Shown: piece by piece, positions 1-8,600 of the stretch
Layout of the letters: each line of letters opens with the position of its first letter
How positions within the stretch are numbered: the stretch's first letter is position 1
Assembly (NCBI GenBank): GCA_035934015.1
Contig: DASYYH010000003.1
Span: 186,001 to 250,000 of the forward strand
DNA: 64,000 nt
Direction: 5' to 3'
DNA from: Candidatus Acidiferrales bacterium
Lineage (GTDB): Bacteria > Acidobacteriota > Terriglobia > Acidiferrales > UBA7541
Notes under the pieces: generated by a model
Database searches by the model: none
Told to the model about the DNA's origin: nothing
Seen by the model: only the letters and a program-made list of their open reading frames with translations
Program-made: the position numbers and the translations under genes

Positions 1-122
1 ACGCGATCGTTGAGGGCCTTGGCGCGTGCGTCCGGTGAATTTTGCGCAACGGCAGGGAAAGCCAGAGAACCGGCAAAAAAAAGTCCCGCTGCGAACGCGG
101 CGAATTTGCGAGGCAGGGACAT
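1..122 (-). CDS. Probable CcmH-type cytochrome c maturation protein, N-terminal part (runs off the left edge)
   Basis: Only about 40 codons are visible. ATG is at 122 on the minus strand and begins MSLPRKFAAF, followed by an alanine/phenylalanine-rich hydrophobic stretch and a likely signal peptidase site after PAVAQ, so the product is exported. It begins four bases after the ccmF stop codon. In system I operons this place is usually held by ccmH, which keeps the apocytochrome cysteines reduced, and the segment ending in ARAKALNDR resembles the stretch ahead of the CcmH cysteine motif. The cysteines themselves lie outside the window. The identity is therefore inferred from position and signal peptide. 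Confidence 0.5.
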   Translation of the reverse strand, partial: MSLPRKFAAFAAGLFFAGSLAFPAVAQNSPDARAKALNDR

Positions 123-126
123 GGCG

Positions 127-2178
127 TCAGTCATCTCCTGGGTGCACAACAGCAACAGGTACGCGGCGCGACTCTGCCGGCGACATTTCCGGCGCCGCGT
201 GCAAGGCAATCTGGAGCTGGCGGCTGGGAATCAGGGCAAGGACGGTTCCCAAGACCAAGACGAGGCCGCCGAGCCAAATCCATTTGACGAGCGGATTCAA
301 GTATACGTGGAGAACGGGCGTATTGTCCTGCGGACTCGTGCCCGCGTAAACGACATACAGATCGCGTGCGAGAGTCGAATGCAGAGCGACAACCGTTTGC
401 GTGATACCGCTTGCCGTGTAAAGGCGGCGCTCTGGGTAAAGCATCATGATGGATTTGCCATTTTCGAGGACTTCGACCGTGGCGCGATCAGCGGTGTAAT
501 TTGCGTTGGAAGTTTCGTCGAAATTCTGGGCGACGAGTTGATAGGGACCAATCGTCAAAGAGGAACCGACTTTCATTTCCTGCTGAACGTCGCGGTTAAA
601 AGCCTGGCCGGAAATGCCCACAAAAATCATAACCATCGCGAGATGCACGATATAGCCGCCGTAGCGGCGCGTATTGCGCATGGTCAATTGACCGACGGAG
701 ACAAAAAGGTTTTCGCCGCTGCGAACGGAAAGGACGCGCGCGCCACGGAAAAACTCCGAGAAAATCGTAAGCGTCACGAAAACGCCGAGGATAAGGCAGA
801 TGAGGGCGTAGAAATTGTTGTCACCGAACGCAAACGCAACGATGCCTGCGAGAAGGCCGCCAGCGAGGGGCCAGGCGAAATTGCGTTTGAGGCTCGAAAG
901 CGACGTTCTGCGCCAGGCGAGGAGCGGGCCTACACCAGTCAGGAATAGCAGGAAAAGGGCGATGGGGATGTTCACTTTGTTGAAGAAAGGCGGGCCGACG
1001 GTGATCTTGCTACCCTCAATCCACTCGGAGAGGACCGGGAAAAGCGTGCCCCAGAGTACGGCGAAGCAGGCGGCGAGAAGAATCAGATTATTGAACAGGA
1101 AGCTCGATTCGCGGGAAACCACGGAATCGAGCTGATTGTCGGTCCGCAGATAGTCGCGATTTTTCCAATAAGCAACGAAGCAGACGACGAAAATCAACGC
1201 AAGGAAGCTGAAAAACCAAGAGCCAATCGACGATTGAGCAAAAGCGTGGACCGAACTGACGATGCCGGAGCGCGTCAGCGATGTTCCAAGGATGCTCAGC
1301 ATGAAGGTGATGAAAACGAGCCAGACATTCCAGACGCGCATCATGCCGCGTTTTTCCTGCATCATGACGGAATGCAAGAAGGCGGTTTCCGTGATCCACG
1401 GCAGAAGCGAAGCGTTTTCGACGGGATCCCACGCCCAATAACCGCCCCAGCCGAGCACTTGATAGGCCCAGTGACCACCAAGCAGGATGCCGACGCTCAG
1501 AAAAGCCCAACCGACCATGGTCCAGCGGCGCGTAATGTGAATCCACTTTTCGCCGGGATAGCGGCCGAGCAGAGCGGCCAGCGCGAACGCAAAAGGAACC
1601 GTGCAGCCCGTGTAACCGAGATACAGCATTGGCGGATGGATGACCATCTCGGAGTACTGAAGCAGCGGCGTCAGACCGTGGCCGTCGGCCAGGGTGACAA
1701 CATGCGTGGCCCCGGCAGCGCTGACCGTCCCCACAAGGCTGAAGGGGCTGGCCACGAAATTGTTCAAAATCAGGAAAAACAATTGAATGCCGCCGAGAAT
1801 GACGCCGACGAACGGCATCAGCTCGGGATGCTTTTTGCGGTTGGAGAAAATTGCGATGAAGGCATAGATTGAGAGCAGCCAGCTCCAGAACAGCATGGAG
1901 CCTTCCTGCCCGGCCCATAAGGCCGCAAATTTATAGAAAAGCGGAAGAGCACGATTGCTGTGCTCGGCTACGTAAGCGCTGGAAAAGTCGTTGCGGAAAA
2001 AAAGTGTGAGGAGAGCCGCAACGCCGACGGTCACCAGCGGAAATGTGACCATTCCCGCATTGAGCGCGCTCCTTGTGACGAGAGCGCGGCGCGTCCGTAT
2101 GCCAACGATTCCGGCGGCAAATGCGTATCCGGCCGCGAGAAGCGCAAGGACTAACGCAAAGGAACCGATGATATCCAC
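127..2178 (-). CDS. ccmF: Cytochrome c haem lyase subunit CcmF
   Basis: 683-residue polytopic membrane protein, the normal size for CcmF/NrfE. CcmF takes haem from CcmE and attaches it to the CXXCH motifs of apocytochromes in the periplasm. The tryptophan-rich haem-handling loop is at about 244-254 (WGGYWAWDP). Conserved histidines are seen in HPPMLYLGY (His181) and TETAFLH (His269). Many transmembrane segments flank these, with a periplasmic domain at about 530-640 and a final helix near 645. ATG at 2178 lies 18 bases after the ccmE stop and the next gene starts four bases downstream, so ccmE-ccmF-ccmH is one operon. Confidence 0.97.
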   Translation of the reverse strand: MDIIGSFALVLALLAAGYAFAAGIVGIRTRRALVTRSALNAGMVTFPLVTVGVAALLTLFFRNDFSSAYVAEHSNRALPLFYKFAALWAGQEGSMLFWSWLLSIYAFIAIFSNRKKHPELMPFVGVILGGIQLFFLILNNFVASPFSLVGTVSAAGATHVVTLADGHGLTPLLQYSEMVIHPPMLYLGYTGCTVPFAFALAALLGRYPGEKWIHITRRWTMVGWAFLSVGILLGGHWAYQVLGWGGYWAWDPVENASLLPWITETAFLHSVMMQEKRGMMRVWNVWLVFITFMLSILGTSLTRSGIVSSVHAFAQSSIGSWFFSFLALIFVVCFVAYWKNRDYLRTDNQLDSVVSRESSFLFNNLILLAACFAVLWGTLFPVLSEWIEGSKITVGPPFFNKVNIPIALFLLFLTGVGPLLAWRRTSLSSLKRNFAWPLAGGLLAGIVAFAFGDNNFYALICLILGVFVTLTIFSEFFRGARVLSVRSGENLFVSVGQLTMRNTRRYGGYIVHLAMVMIFVGISGQAFNRDVQQEMKVGSSLTIGPYQLVAQNFDETSNANYTADRATVEVLENGKSIMMLYPERRLYTASGITQTVVALHSTLARDLYVVYAGTSPQDNTPVLHVYLNPLVKWIWLGGLVLVLGTVLALIPSRQLQIALHAAPEMSPAESRRVPVAVVHPGDD

Positions 2179-2196
2179 TGAATTTTGTTGCTCCCG

Positions 2197-2664
2197 TTAA
2201 CTACGCGGGCCTGCCGTGCCCGCTGGCTGAGCCTGAGTGGTTGACTTGGCTGGCGAAGATTCCGCAGGCTGGCCGCCTGGAGTTGCCTGATATTTCGAGG
2301 CGCACTTCGCCTGGATTTGTTCGGCGACAAAGCGGCCATCGGGCATCAGTTTACCTTCGGCCAACGCCTGCGCGCCATCCTTGAACGTGTCCGGCAGAGG
2401 TGCATCGCCGACATAACTTACCGGAAGCGTCTTGCCCTCCTCGGTGAGCACGAAATCGATGCGACCAGGCAGGCGCTTGATGGAACCTTCCTCGACATTG
2501 CCACTGACGCGCATGCGCTGGTGCAGAGCCGATCCTTGCAAAGATTGCAGCTCCCTAATCGTGTGGTAATAAGTCTTACTTTGCGAGGCGCCGACCCATC
2601 CGAGCCACACCAACGTACCCACGATGATGACGGCACCGATGGAAAACTTTGTACGGGCGTTCAT
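2197..2664 (-). CDS. ccmE: Cytochrome c maturation haem chaperone CcmE, C-x3-Y variant
   Basis: 155 residues from ATG at 2664 (MNARTKFSIG). Longer in-frame starts exist, but they only add a poor leader. A single N-terminal helix (about 8-27) anchors an OB-fold domain: VSGNVEEGSIKRLPG, then FVLTEEG and LPVSYVGDAPLPDTFKDG, all typical of CcmE. The protein covalently holds haem in the periplasm and delivers it to CcmF. The haem site reads AKCASKY, with Cys121 and Tyr125, in place of the His-x3-Tyr of the E. coli protein. C-x3-Y CcmE forms are known from archaea and some sulfate reducers. The C-terminal 30 residues are Pro/Ala/Thr/Gln-rich and look disordered. Confidence 0.95.
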   Translation of the reverse strand: MNARTKFSIGAVIIVGTLVWLGWVGASQSKTYYHTIRELQSLQGSALHQRMRVSGNVEEGSIKRLPGRIDFVLTEEGKTLPVSYVGDAPLPDTFKDGAQALAEGKLMPDGRFVAEQIQAKCASKYQATPGGQPAESSPAKSTTQAQPAGTAGPRS

Positions 2665-2779
2665 AATTATGAGGGCCCCCATAAAAGAGACTATGACTCT
2701 TATAAAGGAGCAGTCTACCACAGTCGGTGACGGGGGACACAAAGACCCGTGTCAGAGATCACACGCGCGTCACAAGGCG

Positions 2780-3412
2780 CTATGACCGACCCGCGGCCTT
2801 TTCACGGGGAGTACCTTTTACGAGCAATGCAGTCAAATCCGCTTGAAAGCGCGCGACCGCAACGGAGTCGCTGAAGTCCGGGAAGTCCAGCGGCTCTGCG
2901 CCTTGGAGGACGAGGCTTTCTCCCAATGAGGATTCACGAAGCGCGGACAGATGAGGGGAAAGGCGGTGCGAAAGAGGGATGATGCGCTTTGGTCGGTACG
3001 AAAATCTGATTCGACGAACGACGGAGGGCAAGAGATTGCGCAACGTGCCGTCGGCGACGATGTGCGCGCTCTCCGGCGGACACTCCGACCAATCCGCAAG
3101 AAAACAGCCGGCTCGCTGGAATTCTTCCAGCAGGGTCTTCTCGTCCCGACACGGCGAGGCATCAATGCTCGCAGCGGAAAGCACCGCGCGGAAAAAACCT
3201 CGCGATTCCACGCCGCGGTCATCAGAAGACTTGGAAGGTCTGTAGAAGTAATCTTCAAAACGCGCTGGCGGCGAAGGAATCAGAATCAGCGCATCGATGT
3301 GAATTGGCCGGAAGCGCGTGGCAAATTCGAGGCGAGAGACACGGAGGCGCAGGTGATCGCCAGTGACAAGCGCACCACAGCCATCGCAGCAAATCTCCTT
3401 ATTCGGATTCAT
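2780..3412 (-). CDS. Conserved-looking hypothetical protein with N-terminal Cys cluster
   Basis: 210 residues from ATG 3412; I do not recognise the family. The N-terminus has ICCDGCG (Cys8, Cys9, Cys12), which could be half of a metal site, followed by mixed alpha/beta sequence rich in Arg and Pro (RFRPIHIDALILIPSPPARF; FYRPSK; FLADWSECP). There is no signal peptide or membrane helix, so it is probably cytosolic. It lies in the same direction as the ccm genes upstream and the 2Fe-2S protein gene downstream, but spacings of 46 and 115 bases make operon membership uncertain. Codon use looks like that of its neighbours. Confidence 0.7.
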   Translation of the reverse strand: MNPNKEICCDGCGALVTGDHLRLRVSRLEFATRFRPIHIDALILIPSPPARFEDYFYRPSKSSDDRGVESRGFFRAVLSAASIDASPCRDEKTLLEEFQRAGCFLADWSECPPESAHIVADGTLRNLLPSVVRRIRFSYRPKRIIPLSHRLSPHLSALRESSLGESLVLQGAEPLDFPDFSDSVAVARFQADLTALLVKGTPREKAAGRS

Positions 3413-3458
3413 CGCGGCAAGAATCGCACGCGAAACACGCGGAAAGCAAGCTCGCCCG

Positions 3459-3788
3459 TCAGGCGCCCAATTTGTTTTTCAGACAGGCGTGCAATTCGGG
3501 AGCGAGTTCGGTGATATTCATGCCGGGAGAAACCATGAACTTGCAGCTTAGAATCGGACGCGGAGCATCTTCGTCAGGGAGCTGGCACATGACGCGGCAA
3601 TACTGGCACTCCTGATTCCAGCAGAAGCGGCCGTAGGGAATCGTCTCAGGACTGATGAACTGGAAGCAGCGCAGGAGAGAGTTTTTTTCCGGAACGAGAA
3701 AAGTCTTCCCCAGAACGGTGATTTCAACCAACCGCTCATACGGCCGAAACACTTCCCCTGACGCCATCGCCCCCGCCTCGCCTTCCAT
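3459..3788 (-). CDS. 2Fe-2S ferredoxin-like protein
   Basis: 109 residues. The start chosen is ATG 3788 (MEGEAGAM) because GGAGGGG lies six bases upstream; a GTG at 3803 reads through that ribosome-binding site. After a short beta-strand segment (ERLVEITVLGKTFLVPEKNS) come GRFCWNQECQYCRV and then ILSC, a C-x4-C-x2-C...C arrangement as in the plant-type 2Fe-2S fold. Such small proteins carry electrons in the cytosol; no partner is visible here. The next gene upstream encodes a zinc-ribbon membrane protein. The fold is well supported; the physiological role is unknown. Confidence 0.8.
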   Translation of the reverse strand: MEGEAGAMASGEVFRPYERLVEITVLGKTFLVPEKNSLLRCFQFISPETIPYGRFCWNQECQYCRVMCQLPDEDAPRPILSCKFMVSPGMNITELAPELHACLKNKLGA

Positions 3789-3898
3789 GTGAGTCCCCTC
3801 CACCGCCTCACGCTATGTCAGGCGAAAGCCATGAGCAACTGGCGCCTGCGGTAAAGTGTCCAAGTCGCAAACACCAACTGCTGCCGGATGGGAACTGC

Positions 3899-4450
3899 TC
3901 AGGCGCGGGCCATGTTGCGATACTCGATTTCGGAAGACGCCGGCAGCAAAACCCAGAGCGTATAAATCCCCAGAGCCGTACCCAAGGGGAAGCGCAGAAG
4001 CGACAGAATGCCGGCGATGATGCCCACAATACGCCCCCAGTTTTGGCGTTCAAGAAGTCCCCAGGCTGTAATGAACGCGAGGGCTGCCTGCAAAACGAAC
4101 AGCGCCGACGCAAATGCGATTCCTCCCATAACAACGCGATCAAGCGGAGATCCCTGCGTAAATCCGGGAAGCACGGAACCGAGTACGGACGGTACGATCA
4201 TTCTTCCCGCAAACCAAATCCATCCGACTTCCAGCAAACGCAATAGTGCAGCGACTACCCAAAGGATTCCCAAAGTACGGATGTGCGCATCGACGCGACG
4301 CTCAGGCGCCGACGCAACGTAACCATACTGCACCGGCGCGCCAGCAAAACGCGCAGGCTGACCGACCGTTTGGACGGCCATAGCACGGCCGCAGTTGGTG
4401 CAGAAATGTGCATCCAGCGCCGCTTCCCTGCCACACTGGTCACAGAACAC
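3899..4450 (-). CDS. Zinc-ribbon membrane protein of unknown function
   Basis: 183 residues from a GTG at 4450, preceded by a strong GGGAGGTGA ribosome-binding site. The N-terminus is a zinc ribbon with two CxxC pairs (FCDQCG and FCTNCG) that should bind one Zn in the cytosol. It is followed by a linker and about four hydrophobic helices (ILWVVAALLRLL, IAFASALFVLQAALAFITAW, IVGIIAGILSLLRFPLG and a shorter one). This architecture is common in soil bacteria but has no assigned role. A 235-base spacer with paired hairpins separates it from accA. Confidence 0.75.
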   Translation of the reverse strand: MFCDQCGREAALDAHFCTNCGRAMAVQTVGQPARFAGAPVQYGYVASAPERRVDAHIRTLGILWVVAALLRLLEVGWIWFAGRMIVPSVLGSVLPGFTQGSPLDRVVMGGIAFASALFVLQAALAFITAWGLLERQNWGRIVGIIAGILSLLRFPLGTALGIYTLWVLLPASSEIEYRNMARA

Positions 4451-4588
4451 GGGTCACCTCCCGGGCTTATTGCAAGCCCAACTAAATACAGGTACGCAAC
4501 GGGTTGCGAAAAAGTTTCGAGCCGCGATCGGTCGCGGAGGGTTAAAAGTCAGCTCCTATATATCAAAAGCGATCAACGGCTTTGCTTC

Positions 4589-4638
4589 AAGGGCTAAAGT
4601 CCCCATTTTTTGCCGATTTATGCAGAGCTAAAGTCTGC
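4589..4638. repeat. Pair of short hairpin repeats sharing GCTAAAGT
   Basis: Two copies of GCTAAAGT (4593-4600 and 4627-4634) lie 34 bases apart, each inside a small hairpin. The first is GGG/CCC (4591-4593 with 4601-4603); the second is GCAGA/TCTGC (4622-4626 with 4634-4638). The loop is kept while the stem bases differ, as in dispersed hairpin repeats. They occupy the spacer between the zinc-ribbon gene and accA, where they may also act in mRNA 3' processing. No other gene was seen in this 235-base spacer. Confidence 0.5.
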
Positions 4639-4685
4639 CTGTGCGGGCGGGCTCCAACCTTCTGAAACTATTTGTGAGGTGACTT

Positions 4686-5630
4686 CTAGAAAAACAGACC
4701 CATTTTGCGGAACTTCACGTAACGAGCTTCCAGAAGATCTTTCGGCGGAAGCTTGGAAACTTCGTCCAAGGCGCGCGTCAGGGCAACATCGAGGAGTTTC
4801 GCGGCAGCGTCGTGGTCCAGATGGGCGCCGCCTTCGGGCTCGGGGACAATTTCATCAATCAATTTCAAGGTCAGCAAATCGGTGCCAGTAATTTTCAAGG
4901 CTTCTGCAGCAACTTCAGCTTTGGAGGCATCTCTCCACGTGATGGAAGCGCAGCCCTCCGGTGAAATTACGGAATACACGGAGTTCTCCAGCATCAGAAT
5001 GCGATCGCCAATAGCGACGGCGAGCGCTCCGCCGGAGCCGCCCTCGCCTGTAATTGTAACGATGATAGGAACGGGCAGGCGCACCATTTCGCGCAGGTTG
5101 AGCGCGATTGCCTCCGCCTGTCCGCGCTCTTCCGCATCGACGCCGGGATATGCACCGGGCGTATCGACGAAAACTACGATTGGACGGCCGAACTTCGCGG
5201 CCAGCCGCATCGCGCGGAGAGCCTTGCGGTAACCCTCGGGCTTGGCCTGGCCGAAATTGCGCTCGACGCGCTGCTTCGTATCGTGGCCCTTCTGATGGCC
5301 GATCACCATCACGGGGCGGCCATGATAGTCCGCCATGCCGCAGACAATGGCAGGGTCGTCGGCGAAGCTGCGGTCACCGTGAATCTCGTTGAAATTTTCG
5401 AAAAGACGCGGGACCAAGTCGAGCAGATACGGGCGCTGGGGATGTCGCGCAATCTGGAGCCGCTGCCAGGCGCTCATGTGCGAATAAAACTCAGCCTTCA
5501 GCTCAGCGATTTCGCGGCGGAGCCGATCGAGTTCCTGGCTGGCCTTGACGTCACTGGGCGCCAGAGGAGCGAGATGCTCGACATCGCGCTCGAGTTCGTC
5601 AATTTCGCGTTTGCGTTGTCTATCTTTCAA
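4686..5630 (-). CDS. accA: Acetyl-CoA carboxylase carboxyltransferase subunit alpha
   Basis: AccA pairs with AccD to transfer the carboxyl group from carboxybiotin to acetyl-CoA, the first step of fatty acid synthesis. Family signatures include RLQIARHPQRPYLLDLV, DDPAIVCGMA, VIGHQKGHDTK, FVDTPGAYPG, GEGGSGGALA and the C-terminal EGGAHLDHD. I place the start at TTG 5630, which overlaps the dnaE stop as TTGA and gives 314 residues, close to the usual 315-320. The open frame continues upstream inside dnaE to 5705, but that stretch is out-of-frame dnaE sequence. Translation is probably coupled to dnaE. No accD is in the window. Confidence 0.96.
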   Translation of the reverse strand: MKDRQRKREIDELERDVEHLAPLAPSDVKASQELDRLRREIAELKAEFYSHMSAWQRLQIARHPQRPYLLDLVPRLFENFNEIHGDRSFADDPAIVCGMADYHGRPVMVIGHQKGHDTKQRVERNFGQAKPEGYRKALRAMRLAAKFGRPIVVFVDTPGAYPGVDAEERGQAEAIALNLREMVRLPVPIIVTITGEGGSGGALAVAIGDRILMLENSVYSVISPEGCASITWRDASKAEVAAEALKITGTDLLTLKLIDEIVPEPEGGAHLDHDAAAKLLDVALTRALDEVSKLPPKDLLEARYVKFRKMGLFF

Positions 5631-8600
5631 AATGGAATTCCCGCAGCAGCGGCCGTGGCCATCGCGCCATTTGCGCTCACAAGCGTTACCGAATCCGCGC
5701 CGCAAATCTCGCGTACACGCGCCAATACCTCTGGCGTTGGCTCAATTCTCTTCTCGGCATCCAGCGTGGCCACCGTCCCATCGTCCGACAGAAGATCGAA
5801 TGCAACATGGCATTTGCCCGGACACTCAGCGAGCACCCGCTGCAACTGATCGAGCACGCCAGTGTCCACGGCCATGAGGTTGACGCGAATGCGCATTAGG
5901 CCTGGAGGGCGGTTGCCGTTCATTTGCCCAATTTTTTCGATGAGGCGCACGTCCAAAGCGACGAAGCGAGTTCCGGCTTCTTCGACGTTGACGCGCCCAC
6001 GGACCAAGATCGGCGTCGCGCTTTTGAGAAGATTCTCGTACCGCTGAAAGGTCTCTGGGAAAACGAGCACCTCCACGCCACCTGTGCGATCCTGCAAGCT
6101 GCAAATGGCCCAGCGCGCTCCGCGCCGCGAGCGCATCGAGCGTGTCTGCACGACGATTCCAGCGACCGTCAACTCTTCGCCATTGCGCCGGCCCTCCAAT
6201 GCGCCAAGCTCGATGGCGCCCAAATCTTTCAACTGGCCTGCGTATTTGTCGAGAGGATGGCCGGAAACATAGAATCCAAGGACAGAATGCTCTCCCGAAA
6301 GCATTTGTTCTTCGGTCCAATCTTCGGCAGGCAACAAAGTGTTTTGTGGCTGGTCTCCCGGAGCGGCCGCAGCGCCGCCCAAAAACAAACCATGCTGGCC
6401 AACGCTGCGCTGCCGGTCCATTTTCTGCGCGTGACTCATCGCACCTTCAATAGCGGCCCAAAGGCGCGAGCGCGGAACGGCGAAACAATCCATCGCGCCG
6501 GCTTTCACCAAACTTTCCAAAACACGGCGATTCAAGAAGCGTGGCTCAATGGCGGCACAAAAACCGTAAAGATCAGCGAAGTTTCCGTGCGTGGCGCGCA
6601 CATCGCAGATGGCCTTTGCGGTGTTTTCGCCGACATTTTTGATCGCAGCCAAGCCAAAGCGTACATCTTCGCCAATGGGCGTGAAATACAAGCTGCTTTG
6701 ATGCACGTCGGGAGGCAGGACGCGAATGCCCATCCCGCGGCACTCATTGATGTACTTGACCACTTTTTCCGTGTTGCCCGTCTCCGAAGTCAGCATCGCC
6801 GCCATGAATTCGACAGGAAAATGCGCCTTCAAATAGGCGGTCTGATAGGCGAGGAGCGCATACGCGCAGGAATGCGACTTATTAAATCCGTATCCGGCAA
6901 ACTCAGCCATGAGATCGAAAATCTTTTCGGCCTTTTTCGCGGGGACTTTTCGCGCGGCGCATCCCGCCAGGAACTTTTCGCGTTGCGCGGCCATTTCTTC
7001 GCGTTTTTTCTTGCCCATAGCGCGCCGCAGAATGTCGGCTTCGCCAAGCGAGAAACCCGCAAGGCGATTGGCGATTTGCATGACCTGTTCTTGATACAGG
7101 ATGACTCCATAGGTTTCCGAGAGGATCGCCTCAAGCTCCGGCAGATCATAAGACACTTTCTTTTTACCGTGCTTGCGGGCAATGAAATCGTCGATCATCC
7201 CGCCCTGAATCGGCCCGGGGCGATATAGAGCGTTGAGCGCGGTCAAGTCTTCGAGACGCGCGGGCTGATAGCGACGCAGAATTTCGCGCATTCCGTGCGA
7301 TTCAAACTGGAAGATTCCGGTCGTGTCGGCCTTGCCGAAAATCGCGTAGGTATCTTTGTCGTCCAGCGGCAATTCAGAGAGCTTCAATTCCAAACCACGA
7401 TTTTGCTTAATGAGCCCAACTGTATCTTCAAGCACGGTAAGCGTCGTCAGGCCCAGAAAATCCATTTTCAGCAGGCCGATGCGCTCGAGCGCGTTCATGT
7501 CGTACTGCGTGGTGATTTCATCGCGCGTTGACCGATAGAGCGGGACAATCTCTGTAAGCGGACGCGGAGAAATTACCACGCCGGCGGCGTGTGTAGATGC
7601 GTGCCGCGCCAGTCCCTCGAGGCGCATCGCGACTTCGACCAATTCCTTGACGCGCTCGTCGCTATCCCGCTGAGCAGCGAGCGGCGAAGCCCCGGACAAC
7701 GCATCCTCGAGCGTGATATTGAGCTGATTCGGCACGAGTTTGGCGAGACGGTCAACCTCGCCGTAGGGCATGTCGAGTGCACGACCGACGTCTTTCAAGG
7801 CAGCCTTCGCCGCCATTGTTCCAAACGTAATGATCTGAGCGACATTTTCCTGGCCATATTTCTGGCGCACGTAATCGATCACTTCGCCGCGACGGCGCAT
7901 GCAGAAATCGATATCAATATCCGGCATGGAAATGCGCTCAGGATTCAGAAAACGCTCGAAGAGAAGATCGTACTGCAGAGGATCGACGTCCGTGATGCGC
8001 AGCGCGTAACTAACCAGACTGCCCGCAGCTGAACCACGGCCAGGCCCGACGGGCACTCCCTGCGCGCGGGCGTAGCGAATAAAGTCCCAAACAATCAAGA
8101 AATAGCCGGAAAATTGCATTTTCTTGATCATCTCGATTTCGCTGGCCAAGCGCTGTTCGTAGACAGCGAGCGGATAGCGCAGGCGATTTTCTTTCGCCTG
8201 CTTTTCGAGTTGCGGGGCGTGTTGCGCGAAGCCTTCGCGCACGACGCGCTCAAAATAGGAATCCGTTGAGTCGCCTTCTGGAACGCGGAAAACCGGAAAC
8301 GGATCCTGCACACGCTCAATTTTGACGTGACAACGTTCGGCAATCGCGAGGGTTCGGGAGAGTGCGTCAGGCAACTCGCGAAATACCTGCGCCATCTCCT
8401 GCGCGGTTTTGAAATAAAACTGGTCAGTGGCGAAACGCATGCGACTCGTGTCGCTCATCGTCTTGCCGGTCTGAATGCACAGGAGAACTTCCTGCGCGTG
8501 TGCGTCGGATTTGGTCAGATAATGGCAGTCATTCGTTGCCACGAGCGGGATGCCCGTTTCTTTTGCCAGGCGCACTACACCCTGATTGACGCGCTTATCG

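Noticed and set aside
10-948. Rightward 312-codon frame
   Set aside because: Antisense to ccmF, with Lys/Arg/Glu-rich shadow composition.
5631-5705. Longer AccA N-terminus (25 extra residues)
   Set aside because: It lies within dnaE, is Cys/Arg-rich and unlike AccA; TTG 5630 gives the family length.
5924-7228. Rightward 434-codon frame
   Set aside because: Antisense to dnaE, whose motifs are unambiguous; no signal or domain in the shadow frame.
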